DNA from: Streptomyces mobaraensis NBRC 13819 = DSM 40847
GTDB lineage: Bacteria; Actinomycetota; Actinomycetes; Streptomycetales; Streptomycetaceae
Direction of reading: 5' to 3'
DNA: 64,000 bases
Assembly: GCF_017916255.1 (NCBI RefSeq)
Contig: NZ_CP072827.1
Location: forward strand, 4,737,501 to 4,801,500
The notes beneath the pieces are model-generated. The model made no database searches, had not been told where the DNA came from, and saw only the letters and a list, made by a program, of their open reading frames with translations. Positions 1-8,420 of the stretch are shown here, piece by piece. A program made the position numbers and the translations under genes. Each line of letters starts with the position of its first letter. The first letter of the stretch is position 1.

Positions 1-96
1 GGCCGGGACGTATCGGGGTGCTGTCAGGGGGAAGCCGGGGGAGAGTCGGGGTGCCGAATGAGACGGCCGGGGCTCCCGTTGGGGAAGGATGGAGGC

Positions 97-2139
97 ATGC
101 CGAACCGCCTGGCGCACGAGACGTCCCCTTACCTCCTCCAGCACGCCGACAACCCGGTCGACTGGTGGCCCTGGTCACCCGAGGCCTTCGCGGAAGCCCG
201 GCGTCGGGACGTCCCCGTGCTGCTGAGCGTCGGCTATTCCAGTTGCCACTGGTGCCATGTGATGGCCGGCGAGAGTTTCGAGGACGAGGAGACCGCCGCT
301 TACCTCAACGAGCACTTCGTCTCCGTCAAGGTCGACCGCGAGGAGCGGCCCGACATCGACGCCGTCTATATGGAAGCGGTGCAGGCGGCCACCGGGCAGG
401 GCGGCTGGCCCATGACCGTCTTTCTGACGCCCGACGCCGAACCGTTCTACTTCGGCACCTACTTTCCGCCCGCTCCCCGGCACGGGATGCCCTCCTTCCG
501 GCAGGTGCTGGAGGGAGTGGCGGCCGCGTGGCGGGACCGGCGGGAGGAGGTGGGCGAGGTGGCCGGGAGGATCGTCCAGGATCTCGCGCGGCGGCCCCTC
601 ACCGCCGCCGTCGGCGGGCAGCCGCCCGCCGCCGACGAGCTGCACATGGCGCTGATGGCGTTGACCCGTGAGTTCGACGCGGTGCGCGGCGGGTTCGGCG
701 GGGCGCCGAAGTTCCCGCCGTCCATGGTGCTGGAGTTCCTGCTCCGCCACCACGTCCGTACGGGATCCGCCGCCGCTCTCGACATGGTGACGGCCACCTG
801 CGAGGCCATGGCCCGCGGAGGGATCCACGACCAGCTCGGCGGTGGCTTCGCCCGGTACTCCGTGGACAACGGGTGGGTCGTGCCGCACTTCGAGAAGATG
901 CTGTACGACAACGCGCTGCTGTGCCGCGTCTACGCGCACCTGTGGCGGGCCACCGGTTCCGGCCTCGCCCGGCGGGTGGCGCTGGACACCGCCGACTTCC
1001 TGGTCCGCGAGATGCGCACCGACCAGGGCGGTTTCGCCTCCGCCCTGGACGCGGACAGCGACGACGGGCAGGGCCGGCACCGCGAGGGCGCCTACTACGT
1101 GTGGACCCCCGAGCAGTTCCGGGAGGTGCTCGGCGAGGCGGATGCCGAGCTGGCCGCCGACTACTTCGGCGTCACCGAGGAGGGGACCTTCGAGGAGGGG
1201 GCCTCGGTCCTCCAACTGCCGGACAGCGAGCGGCTGGTGGACGCGGAGCGGATCGCGTCGGTCCGGGAGCGGCTGCTGGCCGCCCGCGCCCGGCGGCCCC
1301 GGCCGGGGCGGGACGACAAGGTCGTGGCGGGGTGGAACGGCCTGGCCATCGCGGCACTGGCCGAGACCGGCGCCTACTTCGACCGCCCCGACCTGGTCCA
1401 GGCCGCGACCGACGCCGCCGACCTGCTCGTCCGCACCCACATGGACTGGAACGCGCGCCTCTTCCGCACCTCCCTGGACGGCGTCGCCGGCGGTCACGCG
1501 GGCGTGCTGGAGGACTACGCGGACGTGGCCGAGGGCTTCCTCGCCCTGTCCGCCGTCACCGGCGAGGGCGTGTGGGTGGACTTCGCGGGACTGCTGCTGG
1601 ACACCGTCCTGATCCGGTTCCGCGACGAGGAGGGCGCCCTTTTCGACACGGCGGACGACGCCGAGACGCTCATCCGCCGCCCGCAGGACCCGACGGACAA
1701 CGCCACCCCGTCGGGCTGGAGCGCGGCCGCCGGTGCCCTGCTGACGTACGCGGCGCTCACGGGGAGCGCGCCGCACCGGGAGGCGGCCGAACGGGCGCTC
1801 GGTGTGGTGCGGGCCCTCGGGCCCAAGGCGCCGCGCTTCATCGGCTGGGGCCTGGCGGTGGCCGAGGCGCTGCTCGACGGGCCCTACGAGGTCGCCGTCG
1901 TCGGGCCGCACGACGACCCGGCCACCCGGGAGTTGCACCGCACCGCCCTGCTCTCCCAGCGGCCCGGGCTCGCCGTCGCCCTGGGGGAGCCGGCCTCCGC
2001 CACGGCCGCCGAAGTACCGCTGCTGGCGGACCGGCCGCTGCTGGCCGGCCGCCCGGCCGCGTATGTGTGCCGCGGCTTCACCTGCGACGCACCGACCTCC
2101 GACCCCGAGGAACTGGCCGCGAAACTGCGGGGGAGGTGA
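97..2139 (+). CDS. DUF255 thioredoxin-fold / six-hairpin glycosidase-like protein
   Basis: Encodes 680 aa of the YyaL/SSP411 (spermatogenesis-associated protein 20) family. An N-terminal thioredoxin-like domain opens with [16 protein letters not shown] (residues 8-23) and carries a CHWC pair at residues 50-53. The rest resembles the (alpha/alpha)6 barrel of N-acylglucosamine epimerase-like proteins, with the family motifs [10 protein letters not shown] and KVVAGWNG. The ATG at 97 is preferred over in-frame codons upstream because GGGGAAGGA lies 7 nt before it and the family starts at this point. The length is normal. No substrate is established for bacterial members, so a redox or sugar-related role is only inferred from folds. 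It converges with the tetR gene downstream across a 27-bp gap. Confidence 0.93.
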   Translation: MPNRLAHETSPYLLQHADNPVDWWPWSPEAFAEARRRDVPVLLSVGYSSCHWCHVMAGESFEDEETAAYLNEHFVSVKVDREERPDIDAVYMEAVQAATGQGGWPMTVFLTPDAEPFYFGTYFPPAPRHGMPSFRQVLEGVAAAWRDRREEVGEVAGRIVQDLARRPLTAAVGGQPPAADELHMALMALTREFDAVRGGFGGAPKFPPSMVLEFLLRHHVRTGSAAALDMVTATCEAMARGGIHDQLGGGFARYSVDNGWVVPHFEKMLYDNALLCRVYAHLWRATGSGLARRVALDTADFLVREMRTDQGGFASALDADSDDGQGRHREGAYYVWTPEQFREVLGEADAELAADYFGVTEEGTFEEGASVLQLPDSERLVDAERIASVRERLLAARARRPRPGRDDKVVAGWNGLAIAALAETGAYFDRPDLVQAATDAADLLVRTHMDWNARLFRTSLDGVAGGHAGVLEDYADVAEGFLALSAVTGEGVWVDFAGLLLDTVLIRFRDEEGALFDTADDAETLIRRPQDPTDNATPSGWSAAAGALLTYAALTGSAPHREAAERALGVVRALGPKAPRFIGWGLAVAEALLDGPYEVAVVGPHDDPATRELHRTALLSQRPGLAVALGEPASATAAEVPLLADRPLLAGRPAAYVCRGFTCDAPTSDPEELAAKLRGR

Positions 2140-2166
2140 ATCCGCCCCGGTGGGCCGGGGCGGGGC

Positions 2167-2799
2167 TCAGAGGGTGAGGCCCCGCTCCAGTACGTCCAGC
2201 GCACGCTGCAGGTAGTCGAGCGGATCGCCGGCCTGGCCCTCGTCCACCCACACCATCACGGCCTCCTGCATGGCGGTCAGCACCGCGGTCGTCACGACGC
2301 GCAGTTCGAGATCGTCCGCCGGGCGGCCGGTGCGCTCGGCCAGGACGGAGCGCAGGAGGCGCGCCGACTCGACCATGCCCTCACCGGCGCGGGCCCGCAG
2401 GCTGGGGACGTCCCGGATCAGCCGGTTGCGCATCCGCATCTCGGGGCTGGCGGTGCCGAGGACGTCCCGCAGGCTCACCAGGACGGTGTTGCGGATGGCC
2501 TGTAGTGGAGGCTCGTCGGCCGGCCGGGCCCGGAGCGCCGCCTGCAGGACAGGGTCGTACTCGTCCGTGAGGACGATGTCCTCCTTGGTCGGGAAGTACC
2601 GGAAGACGGTGCTGGGCGAGACGTCGGCGGCCTCCGCGATCTGGTCGACCGGCGTCGCGTCGTACCCCTGCTCCTCGAAGAGCCGGTAGGCGGCGGCGCG
2701 GATCGCCTGGCGGGTCTGGATCTTCTTCCGTTCGCGCAGCCCGAGCCGGGGGCCCGGCTGGGCAGCGGGGGAGGTTTGTGCGGAGGCCATGACCGTCAT
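2167..2799 (-). CDS. TetR/AcrR family transcriptional regulator
   Basis: Encodes 210 aa with a classic N-terminal TetR DNA-binding domain: the helix-turn-helix runs through IAEAADVSPSTVFRYF at about residues 47-62, followed by KEDIVL, with a variable ligand-binding C-terminal half. Its ATG overlaps the stop of the upstream exporter gene (ATGA, 4 bp), so the two are translationally coupled. A second in-frame ATG at 2790 is possible. By analogy with exporter-linked TetR proteins it probably represses the operon, and the palindrome at 4400-4422 is the obvious operator candidate. The inducer is unknown. Confidence 0.93.
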   Translation of the reverse strand: MTVMASAQTSPAAQPGPRLGLRERKKIQTRQAIRAAAYRLFEEQGYDATPVDQIAEAADVSPSTVFRYFPTKEDIVLTDEYDPVLQAALRARPADEPPLQAIRNTVLVSLRDVLGTASPEMRMRNRLIRDVPSLRARAGEGMVESARLLRSVLAERTGRPADDLELRVVTTAVLTAMQEAVMVWVDEGQAGDPLDYLQRALDVLERGLTL

Positions 2800-4367
2800 T
2801 GTCGGGCATGCGATGTTTCCGCGGCCACAGCGGTGGACGGCGTGACCACCCGTGCGCGAGTGCCGGGCAGGAAGGCGGCGACCAGGAGGGCCGCCGCGAA
2901 GGCGATGCCGCAGCAGGCCAGCAGGGCCAAGTCCATGCCGTGCAGGTAGGCGGCGTCCGCCGAGCGGGTCAGGGCGGCGTCGCCGAGCCCGGCCGCCACC
3001 CGGTGGGCCCCCATGACCGACTCCTCGGCCGCCTCCGCGGCGGCGGCCGGCACCCGCGGCGTCTCCAGGTGCGCGCGGTACGCGGCGGTGAGCATGCTGC
3101 CGAGGATCGCGACGCCGGTCGCCCCCGCGACCTGACGCAGGGTCATGAGCAGCCCGGAACCGACCCCCACCCGGTCGCGGGGCAGCGCGCCCAGGGCGCT
3201 GTCCATGGCGGGGATCAGCGCGATTCCGACGCCGGTACCGGCCAGGACGAGCCAGGTCGCGGTGAACGCGTAGCCGTCGCCGACGGAGGTCCGGCTGCCG
3301 AGCAGCGCGCCGAGACCGAGCAGGACGAGCCCGGCGGGGATGACGACGCGTACTCCCGCGCGGCGGGTCAGCGGCGGAGCGAGCCGGGAGGCGATCAGCA
3401 TGCCGACCGGCATGGGGATCATGCGCAGACCGGTGCCGAAGGCATCGTTGCCGCGCACGGTCTGGAGGTAGGAGGGCAGGAAGAACAGCAGGCCGGTGAA
3501 GACGAACATCGCCAGGGCGGCGGCGATGGTGTTCCACAGGAAGCCGCGGTGCCGGAGCAGCGGCAGGTCGAGCATCGGCCGTGTCTGTCGGCGTGACCGC
3601 AGGGTCAGCAGGGTGAGCAGGACGACGGCGGCGGTGAGCGTGCCGAGGACGGCCGGGGAGGTCCAGCCGCGGTCGGGCCCCTCGGTGACGCCGTAGACGA
3701 GAGCCCCGAGGCCGCCGACGGTGAGCAGGGTGGCGAGCGCGTCGACGGCGGGGGCCGCCGGGTCCTTCAGCTCCGGGAGCAGGAAGCGGCAGGCGACGAC
3801 GGCCACGCCGACGAGCGGCACGTTGACCAGGAAGACCGAGCCCCACCAGAAGTGGTCGAGCAGCAGTCCGCCGATGATCGGTCCCAGCGGCAGGCCGAGC
3901 GCGGAGGCGCCGGATACCGCCCCGATGGCCTTGCCGCGCTCGTCGGGTGTGAAGAGGGCGGGGAGCACGGACATCGCGAGCGGCATGACGAAGGCCGCGC
4001 CGACTCCCATGACCGCGCGGGCGGCGATGGCGGTGCCCGCGTCCTGGGCGAAGGTGCCGACGAGCGAGCCGGCGAGGAAGACGGCGAGGCCGGCGACGAG
4101 CGTGCGGCGGCGGCCGAAGCGGTCGCCCAGCAGGCCCGCGGGGAGCATCAGCGCCGCGAAGACGACGAGGTACGAGTCGGCTATCCACTGCAGAGTGCCC
4201 GCGTCGGCGTCGAGTTCGGTGGCCATGGTCGGCAGGGCGACGTTCAGGATCGTGCCGTCGAATCCCAGGACGAGCATGCAGGCGACGATCGCGGCCAGGG
4301 CCCACCAGCGGCGGGGGTCGGGGTGGGGGCCCGCGCCGGGCGGGGACAGGGTGGGCGTGGTCGTCAC
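2796..4367 (-). CDS. MFS drug exporter, DHA2 (EmrB/QacA-like, 14 TM)
   Basis: Encodes 523 aa of a proton-coupled multidrug efflux permease in the cytoplasmic membrane. Family features are visible: LDGTILNVALP-like motif D1 (here GFDGTILNVALPTM in TM1), the QWIADSYLV segment in TM2, GDRFGRRR (motif A) in the first cytoplasmic loop, and about 14 hydrophobic segments. GTG start at 4367 with GAGGAG (4372-4377) upstream. First gene of a two-gene operon with tetR, which overlaps by 4 bp. Substrate cannot be read from sequence; antibiotics or hydrophobic cations are typical for the family. Confidence 0.93.
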   Translation of the reverse strand: MTTTPTLSPPGAGPHPDPRRWWALAAIVACMLVLGFDGTILNVALPTMATELDADAGTLQWIADSYLVVFAALMLPAGLLGDRFGRRRTLVAGLAVFLAGSLVGTFAQDAGTAIAARAVMGVGAAFVMPLAMSVLPALFTPDERGKAIGAVSGASALGLPLGPIIGGLLLDHFWWGSVFLVNVPLVGVAVVACRFLLPELKDPAAPAVDALATLLTVGGLGALVYGVTEGPDRGWTSPAVLGTLTAAVVLLTLLTLRSRRQTRPMLDLPLLRHRGFLWNTIAAALAMFVFTGLLFFLPSYLQTVRGNDAFGTGLRMIPMPVGMLIASRLAPPLTRRAGVRVVIPAGLVLLGLGALLGSRTSVGDGYAFTATWLVLAGTGVGIALIPAMDSALGALPRDRVGVGSGLLMTLRQVAGATGVAILGSMLTAAYRAHLETPRVPAAAAEAAEESVMGAHRVAAGLGDAALTRSADAAYLHGMDLALLACCGIAFAAALLVAAFLPGTRARVVTPSTAVAAETSHARQ

Positions 4368-4399
4368 GGCACTCCTCGGGCAGAGATGACTGTTCAGTG

Positions 4400-4436
4400 C
4401 TTTTGATAGTAGCTCTCAAAAGATTGGGACAGTCAA
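4400..4436 (-). promoter_or_regulatory. Candidate promoter and TetR operator of the exporter operon
   Basis: A 23-bp imperfect palindrome at 4400-4422 has perfect 7-bp arms, CTTTTGA and TCAAAAG, and further internal matches. On the minus strand TTGACT (4436-4431) and TACTAT (4411-4406) are spaced 19 bp, so the palindrome would cover the -10. This is the arrangement expected for TetR autoregulation. Inferred from position and symmetry only. Confidence 0.6.
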
Positions 4437-4554
4437 TTCTTGACGCCCTCCTTGCCGTCCTCTGACGCGGCGCTGATTGTCAGTGGGGTGTGTCACGCTG
4501 TGTACAGGGAAGGGGAGCGGTCGGTAAGAGACCGAACGGGAGGGGTGATCCCTG

Positions 4555-4884
4555 ATGGGTGCCGTGATGAACGCCGGCGCCGTGCTGATCGCGGCGCTGA
4601 GCGTGGGTGCGTACCTGGTCGCCGGTGAGGCGGCGGTGGTGGCCGTGGTGCTGGCCGGCGTCACGGGTCTGGCGTGGCGAGTGGCCGTGACCTCGCGGCC
4701 GCGGCCGGCGCGGGCGACGCGCCGGGAACGCAACGCGCCCCGGCCGCTGCCCGACGGCCGGTGGGACGGGCCGTCGGGCGGGCGGAGCGGGGCGCGAATA
4801 GCGGAGGCGGGCGGGTCAGGCGTGCGAATAGGCCACCAAAGAGATGCCGACGTAGTGCACGACGAACGCCGCCAGCGTCAGTGA
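4555..4884 (+). CDS. Small putative membrane protein (109 aa), 3' end antisense to trhA
   Basis: Not a recognised family. GGGAGGGG lies 9 nt before the ATG. Two hydrophobic segments (about residues 7-24 and 27-46) are followed by an Arg/Pro-rich cytoplasmic-type tail. Codon use is strongly Streptomyces-like (third position G/C) to about residue 80. After about nt 4795 it degrades (CGA, ATA, TCA, CAA, AGA), and the last 69 nt run antisense over the end of the trhA gene. The frame may therefore have lost an earlier stop. The first 80 residues are probably real; the C-terminus is doubtful. Confidence 0.45.
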   Translation: MGAVMNAGAVLIAALSVGAYLVAGEAAVVAVVLAGVTGLAWRVAVTSRPRPARATRRERNAPRPLPDGRWDGPSGGRSGARIAEAGGSGVRIGHQRDADVVHDERRQRQ

Positions 4885-5550
4885 GTGGAAGACCTCGTGG
4901 AAGCCGAACCAACGAGGTGACGGATTCGGGCGCTTGATGCCGTAGATGACACCGCCCGCGCTGTAGAGGAGGCCGCCGACGATCACCAGCACGAGCACGG
5001 CGATGCCGCCCTTGCGCAGGAAGTCCGGCAGGAAGAAGACGGCCGCCCAGCCCATCGCGATGTAGCAGGGGGTGTAGAGCCAGCGCGGCGCGCCGACCCA
5101 GAAGACCCGGAAGGCGATGCCGGCCGCGGCCGCGGCCCAGACCGCCCAGAGCAGCAACTGGCCGCGGCCGCCCGGGATGAGGAGCATGGTCAGCGGCGTG
5201 TAGGTGCCGGCGATGATCAGGAAGATGTTGGCGTGGTCGAGGCGGCGGAGCACGGCCGTGACCCGTGGGCTCCAGTCGCCGCGGTGGTAGAGGGCGCTGA
5301 TGCCGAACAGCAGGCAGGCGCTGAGGACGTAGACGGCGCAGGCGATCCGGCCGCGGGTGCTGTCCGCGAGCGCGGTCAGGAAGACGCCGGCGATCAGGAC
5401 GGCGGGGAACATCCCCGCGTGCAGCCAGCCGCGAAGCCGCGGCTTGACGACTGCCGACAGGGGTTCGGGGCAAGAGGTGGAAGGCGCGGTGGTCGCGGCA
5501 CCGGCGGGAGTTGCGGGCGCGACGGGCGCCGCGTCGGACGCGGGTGTCAT
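4816..5550 (-). CDS. trhA: Hemolysin III family (PAQR/TrhA-like) seven-TM membrane protein
   Basis: Encodes 244 aa. It has the family signatures SALYHRG at the end of TM2, DHANIFLIIAGTYTP in TM3, and the C-terminal HEVFHSLTLAAF motif, whose histidines with the first-motif His/Ser are thought to bind a metal. Seven hydrophobic segments follow an extended Ala/Pro/Thr-rich N-terminus. HlyIII proteins are linked to membrane homeostasis (TrhA) rather than true haemolysis in most bacteria. The gene is divergent from pckG. A palindrome at 5562-5579 overlaps its Shine-Dalgarno region. A relative also lies beside a Z-prenyl synthase gene in mycobacteria. Confidence 0.93.
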   Translation of the reverse strand: MTPASDAAPVAPATPAGAATTAPSTSCPEPLSAVVKPRLRGWLHAGMFPAVLIAGVFLTALADSTRGRIACAVYVLSACLLFGISALYHRGDWSPRVTAVLRRLDHANIFLIIAGTYTPLTMLLIPGGRGQLLLWAVWAAAAAGIAFRVFWVGAPRWLYTPCYIAMGWAAVFFLPDFLRKGGIAVLVLVIVGGLLYSAGGVIYGIKRPNPSPRWFGFHEVFHSLTLAAFVVHYVGISLVAYSHA

Positions 5551-5561
5551 GGCGCAATGCT

Positions 5562-5579
5562 ACCTACGCAACCGTAGGT
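5562..5579. promoter_or_regulatory. Perfect palindrome overlapping the trhA ribosome binding site
   Basis: ACCTACG-N4-CGTAGGT (7+4+7) is perfectly symmetric and sits 11 nt upstream of the trhA ATG on the minus strand; its AGGT is the best Shine-Dalgarno candidate. The form is typical of TetR-family operators. No dedicated regulator gene adjoins it, and the operator proposed for the nearby tetR gene has a different sequence. Confidence 0.55.
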
Positions 5580-5726
5580 TACGGAGCGGTATCACGTGGC
5601 GATGGTCACGGGAGTGCCCCCTGGACAGAACCGAAACGGAGTCGGATGATCAAATGAGTGCGGGCGGCACCGGATGAGCGGTCACGAAGCGTCTGGGTCG
5701 CAGCCCCCAAGGGGCGAATGTGCAGA

Positions 5727-5766
5727 AACGGACCAACTGCCGGGTCAGGCAAGCGGATGGTCCGTT
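5727..5766. promoter_or_regulatory. 9-bp inverted repeat in the pckG leader
   Basis: AACGGACCA (5727-5735) and TGGTCCGTT (5758-5766) are perfect complements separated by 22 nt, 58 nt upstream of the PEPCK GTG. It could be a two-half-site operator or a leader stem-loop. Both arms are exact; function is inferred. Confidence 0.45.
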
Positions 5767-5823
5767 CCACCCTCAACATGCGACGCCGGGCCCCTCCTGG
5801 GTTCCCGGCGGGACGGAGCGATC

Positions 5824-7656
5824 GTGGCGCGCGCAAATGCGGCTCCCACCACCCCCACCAACCACCAGGAACTGATCTCCTGGGTCGATGAGATCGCCGC
5901 CCTCACCCAGCCGGACCGGGTCGTCTGGTGCGACGGCTCCGAGGCCGAGTACGAGCGCCTGTGCGAGGAGCTCGTCGCCAAGGGCACCTTCCGGAAGCTC
6001 GACCCGGTCAAGCGCCCCAACTCGTACTACGCCGCCTCCGACCCCACGGACGTGGCGCGCGTCGAGGACCGTACGTTCATCTGCTCCGCCAAGGAGGAGG
6101 ACGCCGGTCCGACCAACCACTGGAAGGACCCCGCCGAGATGCGGGAGATCTTCCAGGGCGAGCAGGGTGTCTTCCGCGGCTCGATGCGCGGTCGCACCAT
6201 GTACGTCGTGCCCTTCTGCATGGGCCCGCTCGGCTCGCCGCTCTCCGCGATCGGCGTCGAGATCACGGACTCCGCGTACGTCGCCGTCTCCATGCGCACC
6301 ATGACCCGCATGGGACAGCCCGTCCTCGACGAGCTGGGCAGCGACGGCTTCTTCGTCAAGGCCGTCCACACCCTCGGCGCCCCGCTGGCCGAGGGCGAGA
6401 CCGACGTCCCCTGGCCGTGCAACTCCACCAAGTACATCTCGCACTTCCCCGAGGACCGCGAGATCTGGTCCTACGGCTCCGGCTACGGCGGCAACGCCCT
6501 GCTGGGCAAGAAGTGCTACGCCCTGCGCATCGCCTCCGTCATGGCCCGTGACGAGGGCTGGCTCGCCGAGCACATGCTCATCCTCAAGCTCACCCCGCCG
6601 CAGGGCGAGGCCAAGTACGTCGCCGCCGCCTTCCCGTCCGCCTGCGGCAAGACCAACCTCGCCATGCTGGAGCCCACCGTCTCCGGCTGGACGGTGGAGA
6701 CCATCGGCGACGACATCGCCTGGATGCGCTTCGGCGAGGACGGCCGGCTCTACGCGATCAACCCCGAGGCGGGCTTCTTCGGCGTCGCCCCCGGCACCGG
6801 TGAGCACACCAACGCCAACGCCATGAAGACCCTCTGGGGCAACGCGGTCTTCACCAACGTCGCCCTGACCGACGACAACGACGTGTGGTGGGAGGGCATG
6901 ACCGAGGAGCCGCCCGCCCACCTCACCGACTGGAAGGGCAACGACTGGACGCCGGAGTCCGGCACCCCGGCCGCCCACCCCAACGCCCGCTTCACCGTCC
7001 CCGCCTCCCAGTGCCCGATCATCGCGCCCGAGTGGGAGGACCCCAAGGGCGTGCCGATCTCGGCCATCCTCTTCGGCGGCCGCCGGGCGTCGGCGGTGCC
7101 GCTGGTCACCGAGTCCTTCAGCTGGCAGCACGGCGTCTTCATCGGCGCCAACGTCGCCTCCGAGAAGACCGCCGCCGCCGAGGGCAAGGTCGGCGAACTG
7201 CGCCGCGACCCCTTCGCCATGCTGCCGTTCTGCGGCTACAACATGGGCGACTACATGGGCCACTGGATCAAGGTCGGCCAGGCCGCCGCCGAGCGGGGCG
7301 ACGAGGCGAAGCTGCCCAAGATCTACTACGTCAACTGGTTCCGCAAGGACGCGGACGGCCGCTTCGTGTGGCCGGGCTTCGGCGAGAACGGCCGGGTGCT
7401 CAAGTGGATCGTCGAGCGCCTGGAGGGCAAGGCGGACGGCGTCGAGACGCCGATCGGCGTCCTGCCGACGCGTGAGGCGCTGGACACCGACGGCCTGGAC
7501 ATCGCCGACGCCGACCTCGACCTGCTGCTCTCGGTCGACAAGGAGGTCTGGCGCGAGGAGGCCGCGCTGGTGCCGGAGCACCTCAACACCTTCGGCGAGC
7601 ACACGCCGAAGGAGCTGTGGGACGAGTACCGGGCGCTGGTGAAGCGCCTGGGCTGA
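5824..7656 (+). CDS. pckG: Phosphoenolpyruvate carboxykinase (GTP)
   Basis: Encodes 610 aa, the usual size of GTP-dependent PEPCK. The enzyme converts oxaloacetate plus GTP to PEP, CO2 and GDP, the first committed gluconeogenic step. Diagnostic features: FPSACGKTN (kinase-1a P-loop with the active-site Cys, about residues 271-280), the [10 protein letters not shown] kinase-2 region with metal-binding Asp, RxNP-like substrate segments and the [10 protein letters not shown] loop. GTG at 5824 is chosen (GGACGGAG 5 nt upstream; family-like N-terminus MARANAAPT) over a longer in-frame extension starting at 5674. Divergent from trhA, with a 9-bp inverted repeat in the leader. Confidence 0.97.
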   Translation: MARANAAPTTPTNHQELISWVDEIAALTQPDRVVWCDGSEAEYERLCEELVAKGTFRKLDPVKRPNSYYAASDPTDVARVEDRTFICSAKEEDAGPTNHWKDPAEMREIFQGEQGVFRGSMRGRTMYVVPFCMGPLGSPLSAIGVEITDSAYVAVSMRTMTRMGQPVLDELGSDGFFVKAVHTLGAPLAEGETDVPWPCNSTKYISHFPEDREIWSYGSGYGGNALLGKKCYALRIASVMARDEGWLAEHMLILKLTPPQGEAKYVAAAFPSACGKTNLAMLEPTVSGWTVETIGDDIAWMRFGEDGRLYAINPEAGFFGVAPGTGEHTNANAMKTLWGNAVFTNVALTDDNDVWWEGMTEEPPAHLTDWKGNDWTPESGTPAAHPNARFTVPASQCPIIAPEWEDPKGVPISAILFGGRRASAVPLVTESFSWQHGVFIGANVASEKTAAAEGKVGELRRDPFAMLPFCGYNMGDYMGHWIKVGQAAAERGDEAKLPKIYYVNWFRKDADGRFVWPGFGENGRVLKWIVERLEGKADGVETPIGVLPTREALDTDGLDIADADLDLLLSVDKEVWREEAALVPEHLNTFGEHTPKELWDEYRALVKRLG

Positions 7657-7748
7657 GGTGACGGGGCGTGGACCGGGAGGTTGTCCGGTCCCGCCCTGCC
7701 GTGTTTTCCGGGCCGGAAAGGGGGCGGGCCGGAAGCGGATCGGAAGTC

Positions 7749-7856
7749 GGTCGGGCCGGAAGTGGTCGGGCCGGAGCGGATCGGATCGGGAGCCGGTCGG
7801 GCTGGAAGTGGTCGGACCTGAAGCGGATCGGATCGGGAGTCGGTCGGACCGGACGC
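7749..7856. repeat. 46/47-bp tandem duplication with partial third copy
   Basis: Units at 7749-7794 and 7795-7841 start GGTCGGGCYGGAAGTGGTCG and differ by a few bases and one indel; a third begins at 7842. Related fragments (GGCCGGAAGCGGATCGG) lie just upstream. The array fills most of the gap between pckG and the converging small gene. No coding or CRISPR character. Confidence 0.75.
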
Positions 7857-7878
7857 TTCCGGCTCGGTCGCGTCCGGC

Positions 7879-8301
7879 TCAGTCGTCGTCGGTGATCCCC
7901 AGTGCCGCCGCGTGCGCCCGCAGCCGTCCCTCGGCCAGGGCCGCCCCGGCGGCGTCGCCGCGCGAGCCGGCGACCACCAGGGCCTGGCCGGCCAGCATGT
8001 GCGCTCGCTGATGCAGCGCGTGCACGCGGGCCGGGCCGCCGTCGGCCACCGTGGGCACCGCCCGCAGCGGAGCGTGGCCGCCGCGCAGCCGCTCGACGCG
8101 GGCGGCCAGCCGCCGGGCCGCGTCGTCCAGCTCGGCGGACGGGGTCAGGGCCCGCAGCTCGTCGGTCACCGTGAGCAGCGCGGTCAGGTGTCCCGCGAGC
8201 CGGATGTCGAGCTCCTGACCCCGCGAGCGGCGCGGCCCGTGGCCGCCGCGCACGGGTTCGGCCATGGTGTGGACCGACTTGGTGCGGATCGGTTCGTACA
8301 T
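7879..8301 (-). CDS. Conserved-type hypothetical protein (140 aa)
   Basis: I do not recognise the family. The product is soluble, Ala/Arg/Leu-rich and probably all-helical, with no signal peptide or membrane segment. The start is well supported: GGAGG lies 6 nt before the ATG at 8301. An internal ATG at 8265 is the alternative. Codon use is normal for the region. It is downstream of and codirectional with the aminotransferase but separated by 120 bp containing a palindrome, so it probably has its own promoter. Converges with pckG. Confidence 0.75.
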   Translation of the reverse strand: MYEPIRTKSVHTMAEPVRGGHGPRRSRGQELDIRLAGHLTALLTVTDELRALTPSAELDDAARRLAARVERLRGGHAPLRAVPTVADGGPARVHALHQRAHMLAGQALVVAGSRGDAAGAALAEGRLRAHAAALGITDDD

Positions 8302-8335
8302 GGATGGCCTCCTGTCCTGCTAAGAAGGCCATCCT

Positions 8336-8357
8336 AACTTAGATTCTGTCTAAAGTT
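8336..8357. promoter_or_regulatory. TTAGA-N5-TCTAA inverted repeat upstream of the 140-aa gene
   Basis: TTAGA (8339-8343) and TCTAA (8349-8353), flanked by AAC and AGTT, form an imperfect 7-1-7 type palindrome 35 nt upstream of the start at 8301. The spacing recalls Fur-family operators. No regulator gene is adjacent; assignment is tentative. Confidence 0.35.
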
Positions 8358-8420
8358 GTGTTCTGTACGGAGACGGGATTCCCGGGCGGGCGGGCAAGGC
8401 GTCGGGGAGCGGGGGAGGCG

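Noticed and set aside
175..1938. Long open frame on the minus strand opposite the DUF255 gene
   Set aside because: Antisense shadow caused by high GC; no family motifs, and the plus-strand product is a full recognised protein.
2167..4419. Single 750-aa protein covering MFS and TetR regions
   Set aside because: The upstream two thirds are out of frame with the true MFS gene; the TetR start at 2799 overlaps the MFS stop in the usual coupled way.
5773..7602. 609-aa minus-strand frame opposite pckG
   Set aside because: Low-complexity Val/Gly/Arg/Asp composition and no motif; mirror of the PEPCK codons.
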